Below, piece by piece: positions 23,707 through 36,806 of a DNA stretch of 64,000 bases. The notes under the pieces were generated by a model. The model saw only the letters and a list, made by a program, of their open reading frames with translations. It was not told where the DNA came from and searched no databases. Where the stretch lies: assembly GCF_000004195.4 (NCBI RefSeq), contig NC_030680.2, forward strand, positions 144,749,545 to 144,813,544, given 5' to 3'. Both the position numbers and the translations under genes were made by a program. The stretch's first letter is position 1. Each line of letters starts with the position of its first letter. The stretch is from Xenopus tropicalis. Its lineage: Eukaryota > Chordata > Amphibia > Anura > Pipidae.

Positions 23707-24489
23707 ATTATTATTATTATTATTAACATTTATTTATAAAGCACCAACATATCCCGCATCGCTGTACAATAAGTGGGTTACATACATTGCACATACAGAG
23801 TAACATATAAAGCAACCAATAACCGATACAAGAGGTGAAGAGAGCCCTGCCCAAAAGAGCTTACAATCTACAAGGAGTAACATATAAAGCAATCAGTAAC
23901 CGATACAGGAGGGGAAGGGAGCCCTGCCCAAAAGAGCTTACACTCTACAAGGAGTAACATATAAAGCAATCAATAACCGATACAAGAGGTGAAGGGAGCC
24001 CTGCCCAAAAGAGCTTACACTCTACAAGGAGTAACATATAAAGCAATCAGTAACCGATACAGGAGGGGAAGGGAGCCCTGCCCAAAAGAGCTTACACTCT
24101 ACAAGGAGTAACATATAAAGCAATCAGTAACCGATACAAGAGGGGAAGGGAGCCCTGCCCAAAAGAGCTTACAATCTACAAGGAGTAACATATAAAGCAA
24201 TCAGTAACCGATACAGGAGGGGAAGGGAGCCCTGCCCAAAAGAGCTTACACTCTACAAGGAGTAACATATAAAGCAATCAGTAACCGATACAAGAGGGGA
24301 AGGGAGCCCTGCCCAAAAGAGCTTACAATCTACAAGGAGTAACATATAAAGCAATCAGTAACCGATACAGGAGGGGAAGGGAGCCCTGCCCAAAAGAGCT
24401 TACACTCTACAAGGAGTAACATATAAAGCAATCAATAACCGATACAAGAGGTGAAGGGAGCCCTGCCCAAAAGAGCTTACAATCTACAA
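23707..24489 (-). repeat. SINE-like repeat with nine-copy 77-bp array
   Basis: The reverse of the 7930 family: TTATTATTAACATTTATTTA, then the CATCGCTGTACAATAAGTGG core, then tandem 77-bp modules with starts at 23873, 23950, 24027, 24104, 24181, 24258, 24335 and 24412, plus a first copy from about 23796. The modules alternate between CAAGAGG and CAGGAGG types, giving a 154-bp higher-order period. Confidence 0.95.
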
Positions 24490-25539
<1,050 letters not shown>

Positions 25540-25737
25540 TAAACCTTGGGTGTGGTGGTGCCAAGCAATAGTCTGCACTGGTGCTATGGGGGGTATCTCT
25601 ATAATGCCCGTACGCTATTCCGTGTGTGTATGGCGGATCGACAAGACGACCAAGATCGTAAAAGCTTTGGGTAACGGTTGTCTCGTTGATCGGGCGGGAC
25701 AAAAGATTTTGATTGGCCGCTGTTGAAGGTGTCTGAG

Positions 25738-26830
25738 CGTATGAGACCCATTATCCAGAATGCTTGGGGCCTTGGTTTTTCTGGATAAGGGTTTTTTCCG
25801 TAATTTGGATCTCTATACCATAAGCCTATGAAGAAATAATTTAAACACTAATTAAACCCAATGGGATCAGTTTACCTCCAATAAGGGGTAATTATATCTT
25901 AGTTGGGATCAAGTACCGGTACTGTTTTATTATTACAGAGAAAAGGGAATCATAACCATTAAATAAACCCAATAGGGCTGTTCTGCCCCCAATAAGGGGT
26001 AATTATATCTTAGTTGGGATCAAGTACAGTACTGTTTTATTATTACAGAGAAAATGGAATCATTTAACCATTAAATAAACCCAATAGGGCTGTTCTGCCC
26101 CCAATAAGGGGTAATTATATCTTAGTTGGGATCAAGTACAGGTTCTGTTTTGTTATTACAGAGAAAAGGGAATCATTTAACCATGAAATAAACCCAATAG
26201 GGCTGTTCTGCCCCCAATAAGGGGTAATTATATCTTAGTTGGGATCAAGTACAGGTACTGTTTTATTATTACAGAGAAAAGGGAATCATTTAACCATTAA
26301 ATAAACCCAACAGGGCTGTTCTGGCCCCAATAAGGTGTAAATATATCTTAGTTGGGATCAAGTACAGGTACTGTTTTATTATTACAGAGAAAAGGGAATC
26401 ATTTAACCATTAAATAAACCCAATAGGGCTGTTCTGCCCCAATAAGGGGTAATTATATCTTAGTTGGGATCAAGTACAGGTACTGTTTTATTATTACAGA
26501 GAAAAGGGAATCATTTAACCATTAAATAAACCCAATAGGGCTGTTCTGCCCCAATAAGGGGTAATTATATCTTAGTTGGGATCAAGTACAGGTACTGTTT
26601 TATTATTACAGAGAAAAGGGAATCATTTAACCATGAAATAAACCCAATAGGGCTGTTCTGCCCCCAATAAGGGGTAATTATATCTTAGTTGGGATCAAGT
26701 ACAATGTACTGTGTTATTATTACAGGTAAAAGAAAATTATTTATCTAAAATGGAGTCTATCGGAGATGGGCTTTCTGTAATTCAGAGCTTTCTGGATAAC
26801 AGGTTTCCAGATAATAGATCCTATACAGGT
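25738..26830 (+). mobile_element. Inverted-repeat element with about seven 112/113-bp units
   Basis: Left arm ATGAGACCCATTATCCAGAA, units about 25890-26720, right arm GATCCTATACAGGTA. It lies only 222 bp past the exon 1 donor. Confidence 0.85.
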
Positions 26831-27137
26831 ATGGGATCTGCTACCTGAAAACCTGTTATCCAGAAAGTTCCGAATTACAGGAAGGCCATCTCCCATAGAC
26901 TTTATTATAAGCATATAACTCAATTTCCAAATATGAATATCTAATAATAAAATATCTTTTTTCTTGATCCCAACTAAGCTATAATTAATCCTTTATTGGA
27001 GGCAAACCAATCCTATTTGGTTTAATTAATGTTTAAAAAATTTTTTTTAGTAGACTTGGAGATCCAAATTATGGAAAGATGTGTTATCCAGAAAATCCCA
27101 GGTCCTAAGTATTCTAGATAATGGGATCAGTAATGTA
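26824..27137 (-). mobile_element. Same family without an expanded array, minus orientation
   Basis: TACAGGTATGGGATCTGCTA ... GTTATCCAGAAAATCCCAGG; it contains only one diverged internal unit. It abuts, and shares its end with, the preceding element, giving a head-to-head pair. Confidence 0.75.
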
Positions 27138-27158
27138 TATTATACTAATATACTGTTT

Positions 27159-27161
<3 letters not shown>

Positions 27162-27200
<39 letters not shown>
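27162..27200. repeat. TA microsatellite
   Basis: About 19 TA units directly before a fold-back element. Confidence 0.95.
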
Positions 27201-27202
<2 letters not shown>

Positions 27203-27599
27203 CAGAGAGCCGTATACACAGGGACCTTGCAAACCATTTATTGAAAAAGATCCGACGTTTCGAGCACTAAGGGCTCTGGTACACGGGGAGATCGCCGAAA
27301 AAGACTCGCGAGGCTTTTTCTGCGATTTCCCGAAATCGCCCCGCCGCGTCTGCCATCCCGCCGGCGACTTACATGTTCGCCGGTGGGATGGCAGGGGGAA
27401 GGCAACTCGGGGAGATTAGTCGCCCGCGAGCAGGGAGTTTTGCCGCGGGCGACTAATCTCCCCGTGTACCAGAGCCCTAACGGTGCTCTTCTTCAGGGAG
27501 AAACCCTGAAGAAGAGAATCGTTAGTGCTCGAAACGTCGGATCTTTTTCAATAGATGGTTAATCTGTTTTCAAGGTCCCTGTGTGTGCGGCTCTCTGCT
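27201..27599. mobile_element. Fold-back element interrupted by a nested insertion
   Basis: Outer arms AGCAGAGAGCCGTATACACA and TGTGTGTGCGGCTCTCTGCT are inverted, as are TCCGACGTTTCGAGCAC and GTGCTCGAAACGTCGGA. The part after the insertion holds its own hairpin (CTTCTTCAGGG ... CCCTGAAGAAG). Confidence 0.8.
27271..27477. mobile_element. GGGCTCTGG-type palindromic element with exact TAA duplication
   Basis: Ends GGGCTCTGGTACACGGGGAG and CTCCCCGTGTACCAGAGCCC are perfect inverted repeats, flanked by TAA on both sides, inside the fold-back element. GC-rich interior with CGCCGGCGACTTAC and its complement. PIF/Harbinger-like. Confidence 0.85.
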
Positions 27600-28249
27600 T
27601 CTTTATTATTGTTTTTGCCAGCACCCAGGGCTTTTGATCTTTTGGATGGTGTGCTCCGTTTGTTCCTATATATATATATAAATATACTATATATACTCTT
27701 TTAAATTCGATGGTTCCTATTTTTTTTGGTGCTTGTGGTCTATTTTGTAATCATATAATTCTTCGAGTCACCCCAAGCTGTCGCCCCATATCCCGAGGCT
27801 GTACAGTTGAGTGCAGCTATGCAGACTATTGCGCATGGAGAGTCAGCCTGGGGTCTCACCGGACTAAGCTATGTGAGTTCTATTCGCTGCTTAACTCATG
27901 TTTTTGAAATCCCAGCCCATATTATTACCAACGGAAAGATCTCTTGACAACAACTGATGGATTGTTTTACTTTTGCCTCTTTGGATGTTTGGTGGCAGAA
28001 TAAGGCGCAGTTGCACCGCGTGTGCTTTGTCTGTGTAAATAATCCCACAGAATGGCTCGTAGGCCCACATCTGGTTTGGATCATCACGTATTTACTTATG
28101 TATCTCAGCTATTGTTGTGCTCAGGCAAAGGGTTTGTCAGCACATTCAAGTAAAGCCGGAGATATGAAGAGTCGCCAAAGCTTTAGAACGGCAACCGTAG
28201 GGGCCATATACAAGGCCAGAGCTTATGGGGTTTTGCCAAGCCATTAATA

Positions 28250-28425
28250 TTATTCTTATTATTATTATAAACATTTATTTATAAAGTGCCAACATATCCC
28301 GCAGCGCTGTACAATAAGTGGGTTTCATACACTGGACATACAGAGTAACATATAAAGCAATCAATAACCGATACAAGAGGGGAAGAGAGCCCTGCCCAAA
28401 AGAGCTTACAATCTACAAGGAGAAG
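28250..28425 (-). repeat. SINE-like dispersed repeat, single module
   Basis: TTATTATTATAAACATTTAT, GCCAACATATCCCGCAGCGC, ending GAGCTTACAATCTACAAGGAG. Confidence 0.8.
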
Positions 28426-28757
28426 GGGGTTGAGACACAAGCCATTGGCAAGAACCAAAGGCAAAGGTTCCTTGCAACTGCCTACGCCCAGGTATTCTCC
28501 CAATTAGCACATAAGGAATCTGCGCTCCTGGAGTAAGGTTCTCATTTAGTCAAAACTGCCAGAAAAAAAAAATGCTCGCTGTCATCACAAAATCAGTGAG
28601 AATCAGATTGTTTTCCTTCGCCTGCCAGTTTTCATGGCCACCTGGAATCAAATTCAATTCAGAAAGGCAAATATTGTTATAGTTTTATTTTCCTTTGAAG
28701 TGAGTCTCCACGGGGGGAAATCTGTTGGAAAATCAAATTAATCGGTACTACATAAAC

Positions 28758-29060
28758 TTAAAGGGGAAGTAAAGAATTGGGGGGGGGGGGATTGCATGCT
28801 GTGAAAAATGATATCATTGGACTATGTTTAGCCTTCTACTGCTTTCTTCATCTGGTGTGGGGACAAACCAGTGGAGGCCATATGGGGCCCTTCAGGGTAT
28901 TTCTAAGGCCCTTGCCTGCCCTCTGGGCTCCATAGACTGCAGTGGACATCATTTTTATACAATACAGGCCATGACATTTTAGTTTATGAACTAACTGTCC
29001 CACTACATCAAAAAAGTTGGGCAACACTTAACTAGTAGATCCCACTAGCAGCCAACCAAA
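28758..29060. mobile_element. Possible T2-type end and hAT-like relic
   Basis: TTAAAGGGGAAGTAAAGA at 28758 matches a T2/Kolobok-type terminus; no partner end was found. The following text to about 29030 resembles a degraded hAT-like end (GTTGGGCAACACT). Confidence 0.35.
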
Positions 29061-29099
29061 GCTGGACCTACATTATAAGATAGCCCAATGAGTTAATTT

Positions 29100-29310
29100 T
29101 TTCCTTGATATGCCCACCTAAACCCACCCTAGGGCCAAACAATTGGATCACAGCAGGCCAGGGATAGGGATATAGGCCATTTGGGGGAAGGACCATATCA
29201 ATTGATCAAATGGGAAAGTCAAACCTGCCTGATTGACAGGACAGAAATCGGTAGGGTAGGACCATCAGAGGGCCCCTTACACAAAGATAAGCTGCCGAAT
29301 TGGTCTAAAG
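29100..29310. mobile_element. Worn AGGTGGCC-type remnant
   Basis: Holds TAGGGCCAAACAATTGGATC, CCTGCCTGATTGACAGG and AAGCTGCCGAATTGGTCTAA blocks; the ends are lost. Confidence 0.5.
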
Positions 29311-32041
29311 TGGTTGTGTAATTGTTTGAAATTTCCTTTGAATTCAGTTCCATAAGATAATACTGTTCACATGTTTTATCCACGGAGGTTGCCATGGTTC
29401 CCAACGGCAAGATATTTTCAGGCTCTTTGTCCCCCCTCTTGTGTAGATGACAAATCACCCAGTGTGCCATCGCCATGACAGTCAGCGTACCACATGCCTT
29501 GGCATTAGGGGGCCCAGCTTTCCTGAGAACTTTGATACCCCTGCTGTGTATGGGAGGGCAATAACCATGACAATACTGGGCATGATTTACTTGGTCCGTT
29601 GTGTGGATTACTCAATATCGGAGAGATTATAGGTTTCTGTTATAGAAAATCTGGAATATATGGTGCTTCCTCATGACCATAGGAGAGCAAAGCCATGCAT
29701 GTCTTGCTTAATTGTTAATTATAACAATATAACCCCCTTCCTTTTCAATAACTATAGGCTGAAGGGGGTTAACCACACACTCAAAACTTTTAGATCATAG
29801 ATAATTCTTCTGCACATCCATTTGTACATCTGATGCCAGTTCTACGGGCAACAATTTCCAGAGACAGATTGCCAAAGCCAGGGACCCCATGCTGGAATTA
29901 AGGAGCCGTAGGCAGCTCGGGCATTGCTTCGTTGTGACAACCATTGTTCCTAATATTGACACTCAAGGGGGGGGGGGGATGAAAAGAGCATACATTCCAT
30001 CAGAGCAATTAGTGAGACAACATAGCGTTGGCCTTGTGTAAATTCCTACCCCCGGGAGGGATGGGATCTAGCAGAAAGGTGCGATCATTGGCACCTCAGT
30101 AGGGACTGGGACCAGCCAAACCGAGATTCTCTATGGCACAAATCATAAGGGGAAGACAAAGTGCAACATGTTGTGATTCATCAGCACCTAATCACGTTCT
30201 TTGGAACATTCCCCGCGTGCCCCTCTCTCCCTGAAGCAGCTGAGGGGAATTAGTGTAGGGGTTTGTTTCCCATAGCCTGCTGGAAACAGCACAAGCAGCA
30301 TTATATAACTTAAAGTCTATCTAGAGCTGCGTCAAAAGAAATAACCTTCAGACTGCTGCTTGCCACGTGCCAGATGTTCTTGAACTACAACACCCAGCCG
30401 TGCACTCTAACAGCATCTGGCATGTCCCAGGTCTCCCATGATAAAGACAGAAAGAACTAACCACTGGGAAAGGGCTCCGTGGGCTCCTAACTGACATGAA
30501 CAACATAATTATTTGAGCTAAACAAATCATCTTTCTCAAGGACAGTGGGATGGTTGCCATAAACAAAAGATTTTGCTATGGGGCTTAGTAGCTTCCCTGT
30601 TTTAGCGATGTAATGGATATCCGTCCCTAGATTCCCTGTGTTAGATTGTGGAACCCACCTTTTAGGTTAGAGTTTCCTGATGAACAAAAGGAATGTCCAT
30701 ACACAAGATCCTCCAGACCAGGTTTGATTAATGTCTGGGCAAAAAATTACCAGAAATTTATCAGCCAGGCAAGAAATCACATTGGACAAGGACTTACGTG
30801 GTACCCCTCCCAATGGGCCGACATAGCCCTTCATTATAATCCAATTATTGCCAGCCTAACCTGGAGTCTGGCTTTGGTGGTGAAGACCTCAACAAATGAG
30901 CTGATATTTCTGTGAAAGCCCAGCCTTAATACCTATTGTACCCCTCAGATGTGAGGAAGAATTTAGTCAAGGGTGGAAGACTCCAATGAAAAGGGGCCAT
31001 TGGGTAGGAGGCCATAGGAAGAGCCCAGGTGGGGTCAAGACAACTTGGGCCTGGACTGGCAATCTGTGGGGGCGGCTGTAAGATGCCACAGACAGTCACT
31101 ATTTATTAGGCTGGTGGGGGGCTATTTAGGCCTCTTTGTTCTTGGAATGCTAGGGTCTATTTTGAATCCCAGTCCAGCCCTGAGACAACAATAATATCAT
31201 CCTAGCACAATGTAGAGTGAGCTTATTTGGCAAGCGGTATAGGCATAGTCTTAAAGTGTAAGTGAGTTTAATACCCCAGGTAAATAATCCAGTGCAGGGA
31301 CTAATGTGCTAACTCTGGAGACGTTCTGGCTGTTTTTGGAACCTGATACTGCAATCCAGGAGCTACTGTGTGTAGTTGTTAGAGCTGAACAACAATTCCA
31401 TTTATTGTGGTACCAGGTGTGCCATTTTATCTGTTAGAAAAGCCTGTTAAATATAATCTACCTTTCAGCCTAATATTTTCTGCATTTCATCCTCAATTAC
31501 TTCAAGAAGTGGCTGCAAGATCCACCGGCGCTTATTATCGGTACCAGCGGTTGCCCTAACAACAAGCGCCTTCTCTGATAACTTCCAGCGACGGTCCCAG
31601 CACAACAGGACATTGCTCTCATTGACTCTGTAGCAAAGCTGGGTATCTGGGTTGCTGCCATTATGTGGATGGGTGTGACTATCTCTATCCATAGATAGTT
31701 CCGTGGATGGATATATGTTGCTGTAATCTGTCACGCTGAGAGAAATTGATCTAGCTTTCATTGTAAATTAATGAGTACCTGAGGGTACATTCAGGCTTAT
31801 TAAGTTTAATTAAGTCAAAAATTAAAATAAGAAAATGAAAGGGCAATAGAATCAATGGAGGAGGATGAAAGACTTTAATATGACCTGACAGGATATATAT
31901 ATACTGTATAGCTGCTCATAATAAAGGGCTTTCCACCTGTGACTCTAATTGTTGACGATGGAAAGCCTTTTCAGATTGGTTAGTAGCCCACAATAGCAGA
32001 GATCTATAGCAGGCGACTCAACCACTCCGTGGGTTCTTACC

Positions 32042-32319
32042 TTAAGGCTGATGTCCCACGGAGCGGTTTAGTTGCCCTTGATAGATCTCTGCTATCGCAG
32101 GCAACTAACTGCTCTGAAATGCCTTTCCACTGAAAACAATAGGAGTTGCCGGTGGGAAGGCCATCGCTTCGGGTATTCCGCAGTTGCACAAAGTTTCCCC
32201 CTGCAGGCGACTTTGGAAAGCTGAAGCGATGTGAAGGGCTTTTCTGAGCGCTTAGTAGCCCACGATGGCAGAGATTTGTCACGGGCAACTAAAATGCTCC
32301 ATGGGACTTAAGCCTTAAG
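32042..32319. mobile_element. Fold-back element (TTAAGGCTGATGTCCCACGG...)
   Basis: Left TTAAGGCTGATGTCCCACGG and right CCATGGGACTTAAGCCTTAA are inverted; GTTGCCCTTGATAGATCTCT pairs with the complement of CAGAGATTTGTCACGGGCAAC. Non-coding. Confidence 0.75.
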
Positions 32320-32320
32320 G

Positions 32321-32605
32321 CAGGGATCCCCAACCTTTTACACACGCAAACAACATTTAAATGGAAAAGGTGTTGGGAAGCAACACAAGTATGAAAAAAG
32401 TTCCTGGGGGTAGAAATAAGATCTTTCATTGGCTATTTGGTAGCCCTTAAGTGGACTGGCAGCCTACAGAAGGCTCTGTTTGACATTATCTTTGGTTTTT
32501 ATGCAACCAAAACTTGCCCCCAAACCAGAAACTCAAAAATGAGCAGCTACTTTGAGGCAACGGGGAGCAACATGTTGCCCCTGAGCCACTGGTTGGGGAA
32601 CACTG
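32321..32605. mobile_element. hAT-like short element with 8-bp duplication
   Basis: CAGGGATCCCCAACC ... GGTTGGGGAACACTG, flanked by CCTTAAGG and CCTTAATG (7 of 8). Confidence 0.8.
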
Positions 32606-32611
32606 CCTTAA

Positions 32612-32795
32612 TGGCAGTGGCACACAGGGATATTAGTCGCCCCGCGATAAATCTTCATTCCCATGGGCGAATTATCTCCCCGCAATGCCATCCCACCGGC
32701 AAGAATGTAAATCGGCGGTGGGATGGCATATGCATCGCTTCGGTTTCCCGAAGTTGCCTCTCTAGGCTGACTAATCTCCCTGGGTGGCACTGCCC
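32612..32795. mobile_element. GGGCTCTGG-related palindromic element with TAA duplication
   Basis: TGGCAGTGGCACACAGGGA ... CCCTGGGTGGCACTGCCC, TAA at 32609-32611 and 32796-32798. It shares ATTAGTCGCC and GGTGGGATGGCA blocks with 27271 and 59497. Confidence 0.75.
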
Positions 32796-33944
32796 TAAAG
32801 CCCCTGATAGCCTCCCCATCCTACCTGAAAGAACCAGAACTGAAGGTTGTTCCGGATAGTTATCAACTCAAACGGTGGAAAATCCAGCCTTTATTGGACC
32901 ACTCTGGGCCGTGGATTCAGGCCTCTCCAAAGAGGTCTTCATGGCCAGCTCAAGGCTTCCATTCCCAAGTTTGTTAAAGATATAGCATCATGTTACAGAT
33001 TATAATGGTAGACCTTTAGCCTGTGGCACCCACCTATAGATGTTAACTAACAACTCGCAGTACCCATGAAACCTTTAGCTGTTGGAAGCTGCTGCGAGTA
33101 ACCAGCGAAGACACTTTGGTTCCCATTAAGGGAACAGAGTATAGTCATTATGAGCTTGGGGCGGACACGGCCATTACAATGGAAGGCATATTCCCCTTGG
33201 TGTTACAATGTTCCTGATATAAAAAGACATGACAGGAAAGTAGGGATCTCATCACGGTCACCGAGTCCCTCTTGGTTTGAAGCTTCACACTGTGCAGTCA
33301 TTTGTGAAATATCTGTCTGGTACCGTGTCTGTTAAAGTCGCATCAGTGTGAAAACCCATTATCCTTTTTTACTTGTCATTATATTCATGTATAATGATAT
33401 CCATATAGGCTGGCACGCAGGGATGGCTCTGTGATTGGACAGGTTGCACTAAGGTGCCAGGGAGGGAATTGTAACAGCGGGCACTGTGCCGTGGCACCGT
33501 GGGCTCCTCTCTGGCCTACATCTCCTCAATGTGCCGAAATACCAGTCTAAAGAGGAAATATTTAACTGATATACCAAGTAGCCTAAATACTGTCTCCCGT
33601 CCTAGAATGTGACCTCCGTATCCAGAATCATACAGCGGAACATAATAGAACATGACAGATATTTGCACCAAATGATAGAAATGTAATGTCAGGAGGAGGA
33701 ATTACTGTAAAGTGCTGTGTTATTCTATAGAAATAATTTATGATGCCAAAGTACCACATATTATATGCTTCCCCTTGTATTTGTTTATTGGAAATATTAT
33801 GAGGTGCTTTTTGTCAGTATTACCAACCTTATCACTACTGGTAAACAGAAATGAGTATGGCAGCTCCCACTCAAATGTATAAATACCCACTGTGACCTAC
33901 AGCACTTACATTTGCCCATTTGTGTCTGTTAGTTACCCCTCCCA

Positions 33945-34135
33945 TATAGATTGTAAGCTCTACGGGGCAGGGACCTCCATCATCTTTTAACTCTTATTGC
34001 AACTCTGTCTTGTATTTATTTGTATATATTGTTGTACTTTGTATTTATCTATTATTATCTTAATAACCCCCTGTTTGTATAAATGTATTCTACTGTACAG
34101 CGCTGTGTACATAAGTAGCACTTTATTATTAAAGA
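33945..34135 (+). repeat. Second SINE-like family, plus strand
   Basis: TATAGATTGTAAGCTCTACG ... TGTACAGCGCTGTGTACATAAG and a TTATTATTAAAG tail. The 104-bp array starts right at its 3' end. Confidence 0.7.
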
Positions 34136-34139
34136 TATA

Positions 34140-35068
34140 CATACATACAAATACAAATATACAGAGAAGTTACACAATACACAATAACTGTACCCCGATA
34201 CTGTACTGTCTAAGGGAAACACTATGGCACCTCCTACCCATATGTATAAATACAAATATACAGAGAAGGAATGTTCTGGGCACACAATAAGCTGTACCCC
34301 CATACTGTACTGTCTAAGGGAAACACTATGGCACCTCCTACCCATATGTATAAATACAAATATACAGAGAAGGAATGTTCTGGGCACACAATAAGCTGTA
34401 CCCCCATACTGTACTGTCTAAGGGAAACACTATGGCACCCCCTACCCATATGTATATATACAAATATACAGAGAAGGAATGTTCTGGGCACACAATAAGC
34501 TGTACCTCCATACTGTACTGTCTAAGGGAAACACTATGGCACCTCCTACCCATATGTATAAATACAAATATACAGAGAAGGAATGTTCTGGGCACACAAT
34601 AAGCTGTACCCCCATACTGTACTGTCTAAGGGAAACACTATGGCACCTCCTACCCATATGTATAAATACAAATATACAGAGTAGGAATGTTCTGGGCACA
34701 CAATAAGCTGTACCCCCATACTGTACTGTCTAAGGGAAACACTATGGCACCCCCTACCCATATGTATATATACAAATATACAGAGAAGGAATGTTCTGGG
34801 CACACAATAAGCTGTACCCCCATACTGTACTGTCTAAGGGAAACACTATGGCACCTCCTACCCATATGTATAAATACAAATATACAGAGAAGGAATGTTC
34901 TGGGCACACAATAAGCTGTACCCCCATACTGTACTGTCTAAGGGAAACACTATGGCACCTCCTACCCATATGTATAAATACAAATATACAGAGAAGGAAT
35001 GTTCTGGGCACACAATAAGCTGTACCCCCATACTGTACTGTCTAAGGGAAACACTATGGCACCTCCCA
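34140..35068 (+). repeat. 104-bp satellite, about nine copies
   Basis: Units contain AATACAAATATACAGAGAAG, GAATGTTCTGGGCACACAAT, AAGCTGTACCCCCATACTGT and CTAAGGGAAACACTATGGCA. The GGAATGTTCTGG block recurs at a constant 104-bp spacing; copies differ by only a few substitutions, the first being the most diverged. Confidence 0.97.
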
Positions 35069-35932
35069 CCATATTAATAAAACATGCACATATGCATGCA
35101 GTGTATTACTCCCTCCCTTACAATAACTGGATAGCAAGACAAACTCTAGTTATAAATAACAAACATTCATCTGTTCTTGTTTTGTGCTCTGTGCAGCGCA
35201 TATGACTTCTGATTTCCATTGTGGTTAAAGTCTGTTGTCATTTTATTTTCTACATTTTTGCACGAAGAAAGAATAAGGCGCATTGTGCCAATCTGCTTAG
35301 CCGAGCACGATGCACCCCAAAAAAGGCAAATTCCTTTCAGTTTCACGGACCCCCAGTAACAATCCTGCAGTGGTTTATGTGCCAGTTACAAATGACGCCC
35401 CCTGTGTGAGTTGCTGGCAGACAAGGAGTGGGCTCTGTACATTTCCAGTTAATAGATGTGAAAGTGTTAATGATTTGAAATAGGATTTCCAGTGTTCAGC
35501 CACTATGAATTAAACACAAAGTAATAATTTCCTTTTTAAACAAGAAGAATTTTGGCAGCACAAGTGACAAAACACATTCCTTATATACATTTAGCTTTAT
35601 AAGTTCCCTATGTGCATTCACGTGTAGGCACTCTGTATGCCTTGGGATCCAGTGTTATTACTAGACCGTACCTTTATTTTCATTTTATTATTGAATATAT
35701 ATTATGTAAGGTTTCATTGGACACAATAGATAGTGCTGCCTTAATAAAAGGGATATTTGCTCAGATTCCACCAGTTATGGGGTCCAACTGTGACTCTGTG
35801 CTTCTCTGCATGCAAGCAAGCTGTGGATATATATAATATCGCAGCAATCTCAACCCTGTAGTGCAGTGACGCCGTGCATCGGCAGCCAGTCCCCTCCCTC
35901 CGTGACAAGTCCAGTTTGCAACTTCCAAGTAA

Positions 35933-36304
35933 AGGCCCCCATACACGGGCCGATTCTAGCTGCCAATATCAGTCCCTTAGACCGATTCAGCAGCTAATCA
36001 GCCCGTGTATGGGCACTACCGACAGGCCTGCCCGACCGATATCTGGCCTGGAATCTGCCAGATATCAGTTGGGCAGGTTAAAAAATTCAGTTGGATCGGG
36101 GACCGCGTTGGCTTGTTGATGCAGTCCCCTAACCAATTGTGCCTTTTACCGGCATTCTAATTCGATCGTTTGGCCCCAGCGCCAAACAACCGAATTAGCC
36201 TGAATTTACCCGATATTGCCCACCCGTAGGTGGGGATATCTGGAGAAGATCCACTCGCTTGGCGACCTCACCAAGCAAGTGGATCTTAATGTGTATGGCC
36301 ACCT
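35933..36304. mobile_element. AGGTGGCC-type inverted-repeat element
   Basis: AGGCCCCCATACACGGGCCG ... GTGTATGGCCACCT with family interior (CCACCCGTAGGTGGGG). Confidence 0.75.
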
Positions 36305-36499
36305 TTAAGGCCAAGTATGGCTTTAAGCCTTTCCCAACTGCTCATTCCACAATGATACAGAAACATGGCACTGAAATATAGAGAGGCTGCCATGTTGTTA
36401 TAGCTCACCATGGAGATGGAGTGCCTTCTAGATGCTGCCACTGTTAGTTATACAGGGCACATCATTTTCACCTATGTTCCCCAGGACATTAGCCCAACC

Positions 36500-36806
36500 C
36501 AGTGATCCCCAACCAGTGGCTCGGGGTAATATGTTGCTCCCCAACCCCTTGGATGTTGCTCCCAGTGGCCTCAAACCAGGTGCTTATTTTAGAATTCCTG
36601 TCTTGGGGGCAACTTTTGGTTGCATAATAACCAGGTGTACTGCCAAACAGAGTCTTCTATAGGCTGCCAGTCCACATAGAGGCTACCAAATAGCCAATCA
36701 GAGCCCCTATTTGTAACCCCCAGGAACATTTTTCATGCTGGTGTTGCTCCCCAACTTTTTTTACATTTGAATGTGGCTCACAAGTAAAAAAGATTTGGGA
36801 TCCCTG
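36500..36806 (-). mobile_element. hAT-like short element with 8-bp duplication
   Basis: CAGTGATCCCCAACC ... TTTGGGATCCCTG, flanked by GCCCAACC and GCCTAACC (7 of 8). Same family as 22094. Confidence 0.8.

Noticed and set aside
34055..35205. Many 75-110 codon frames on both strands
   Set aside because: They recur every 104 bp and simply read the satellite unit.
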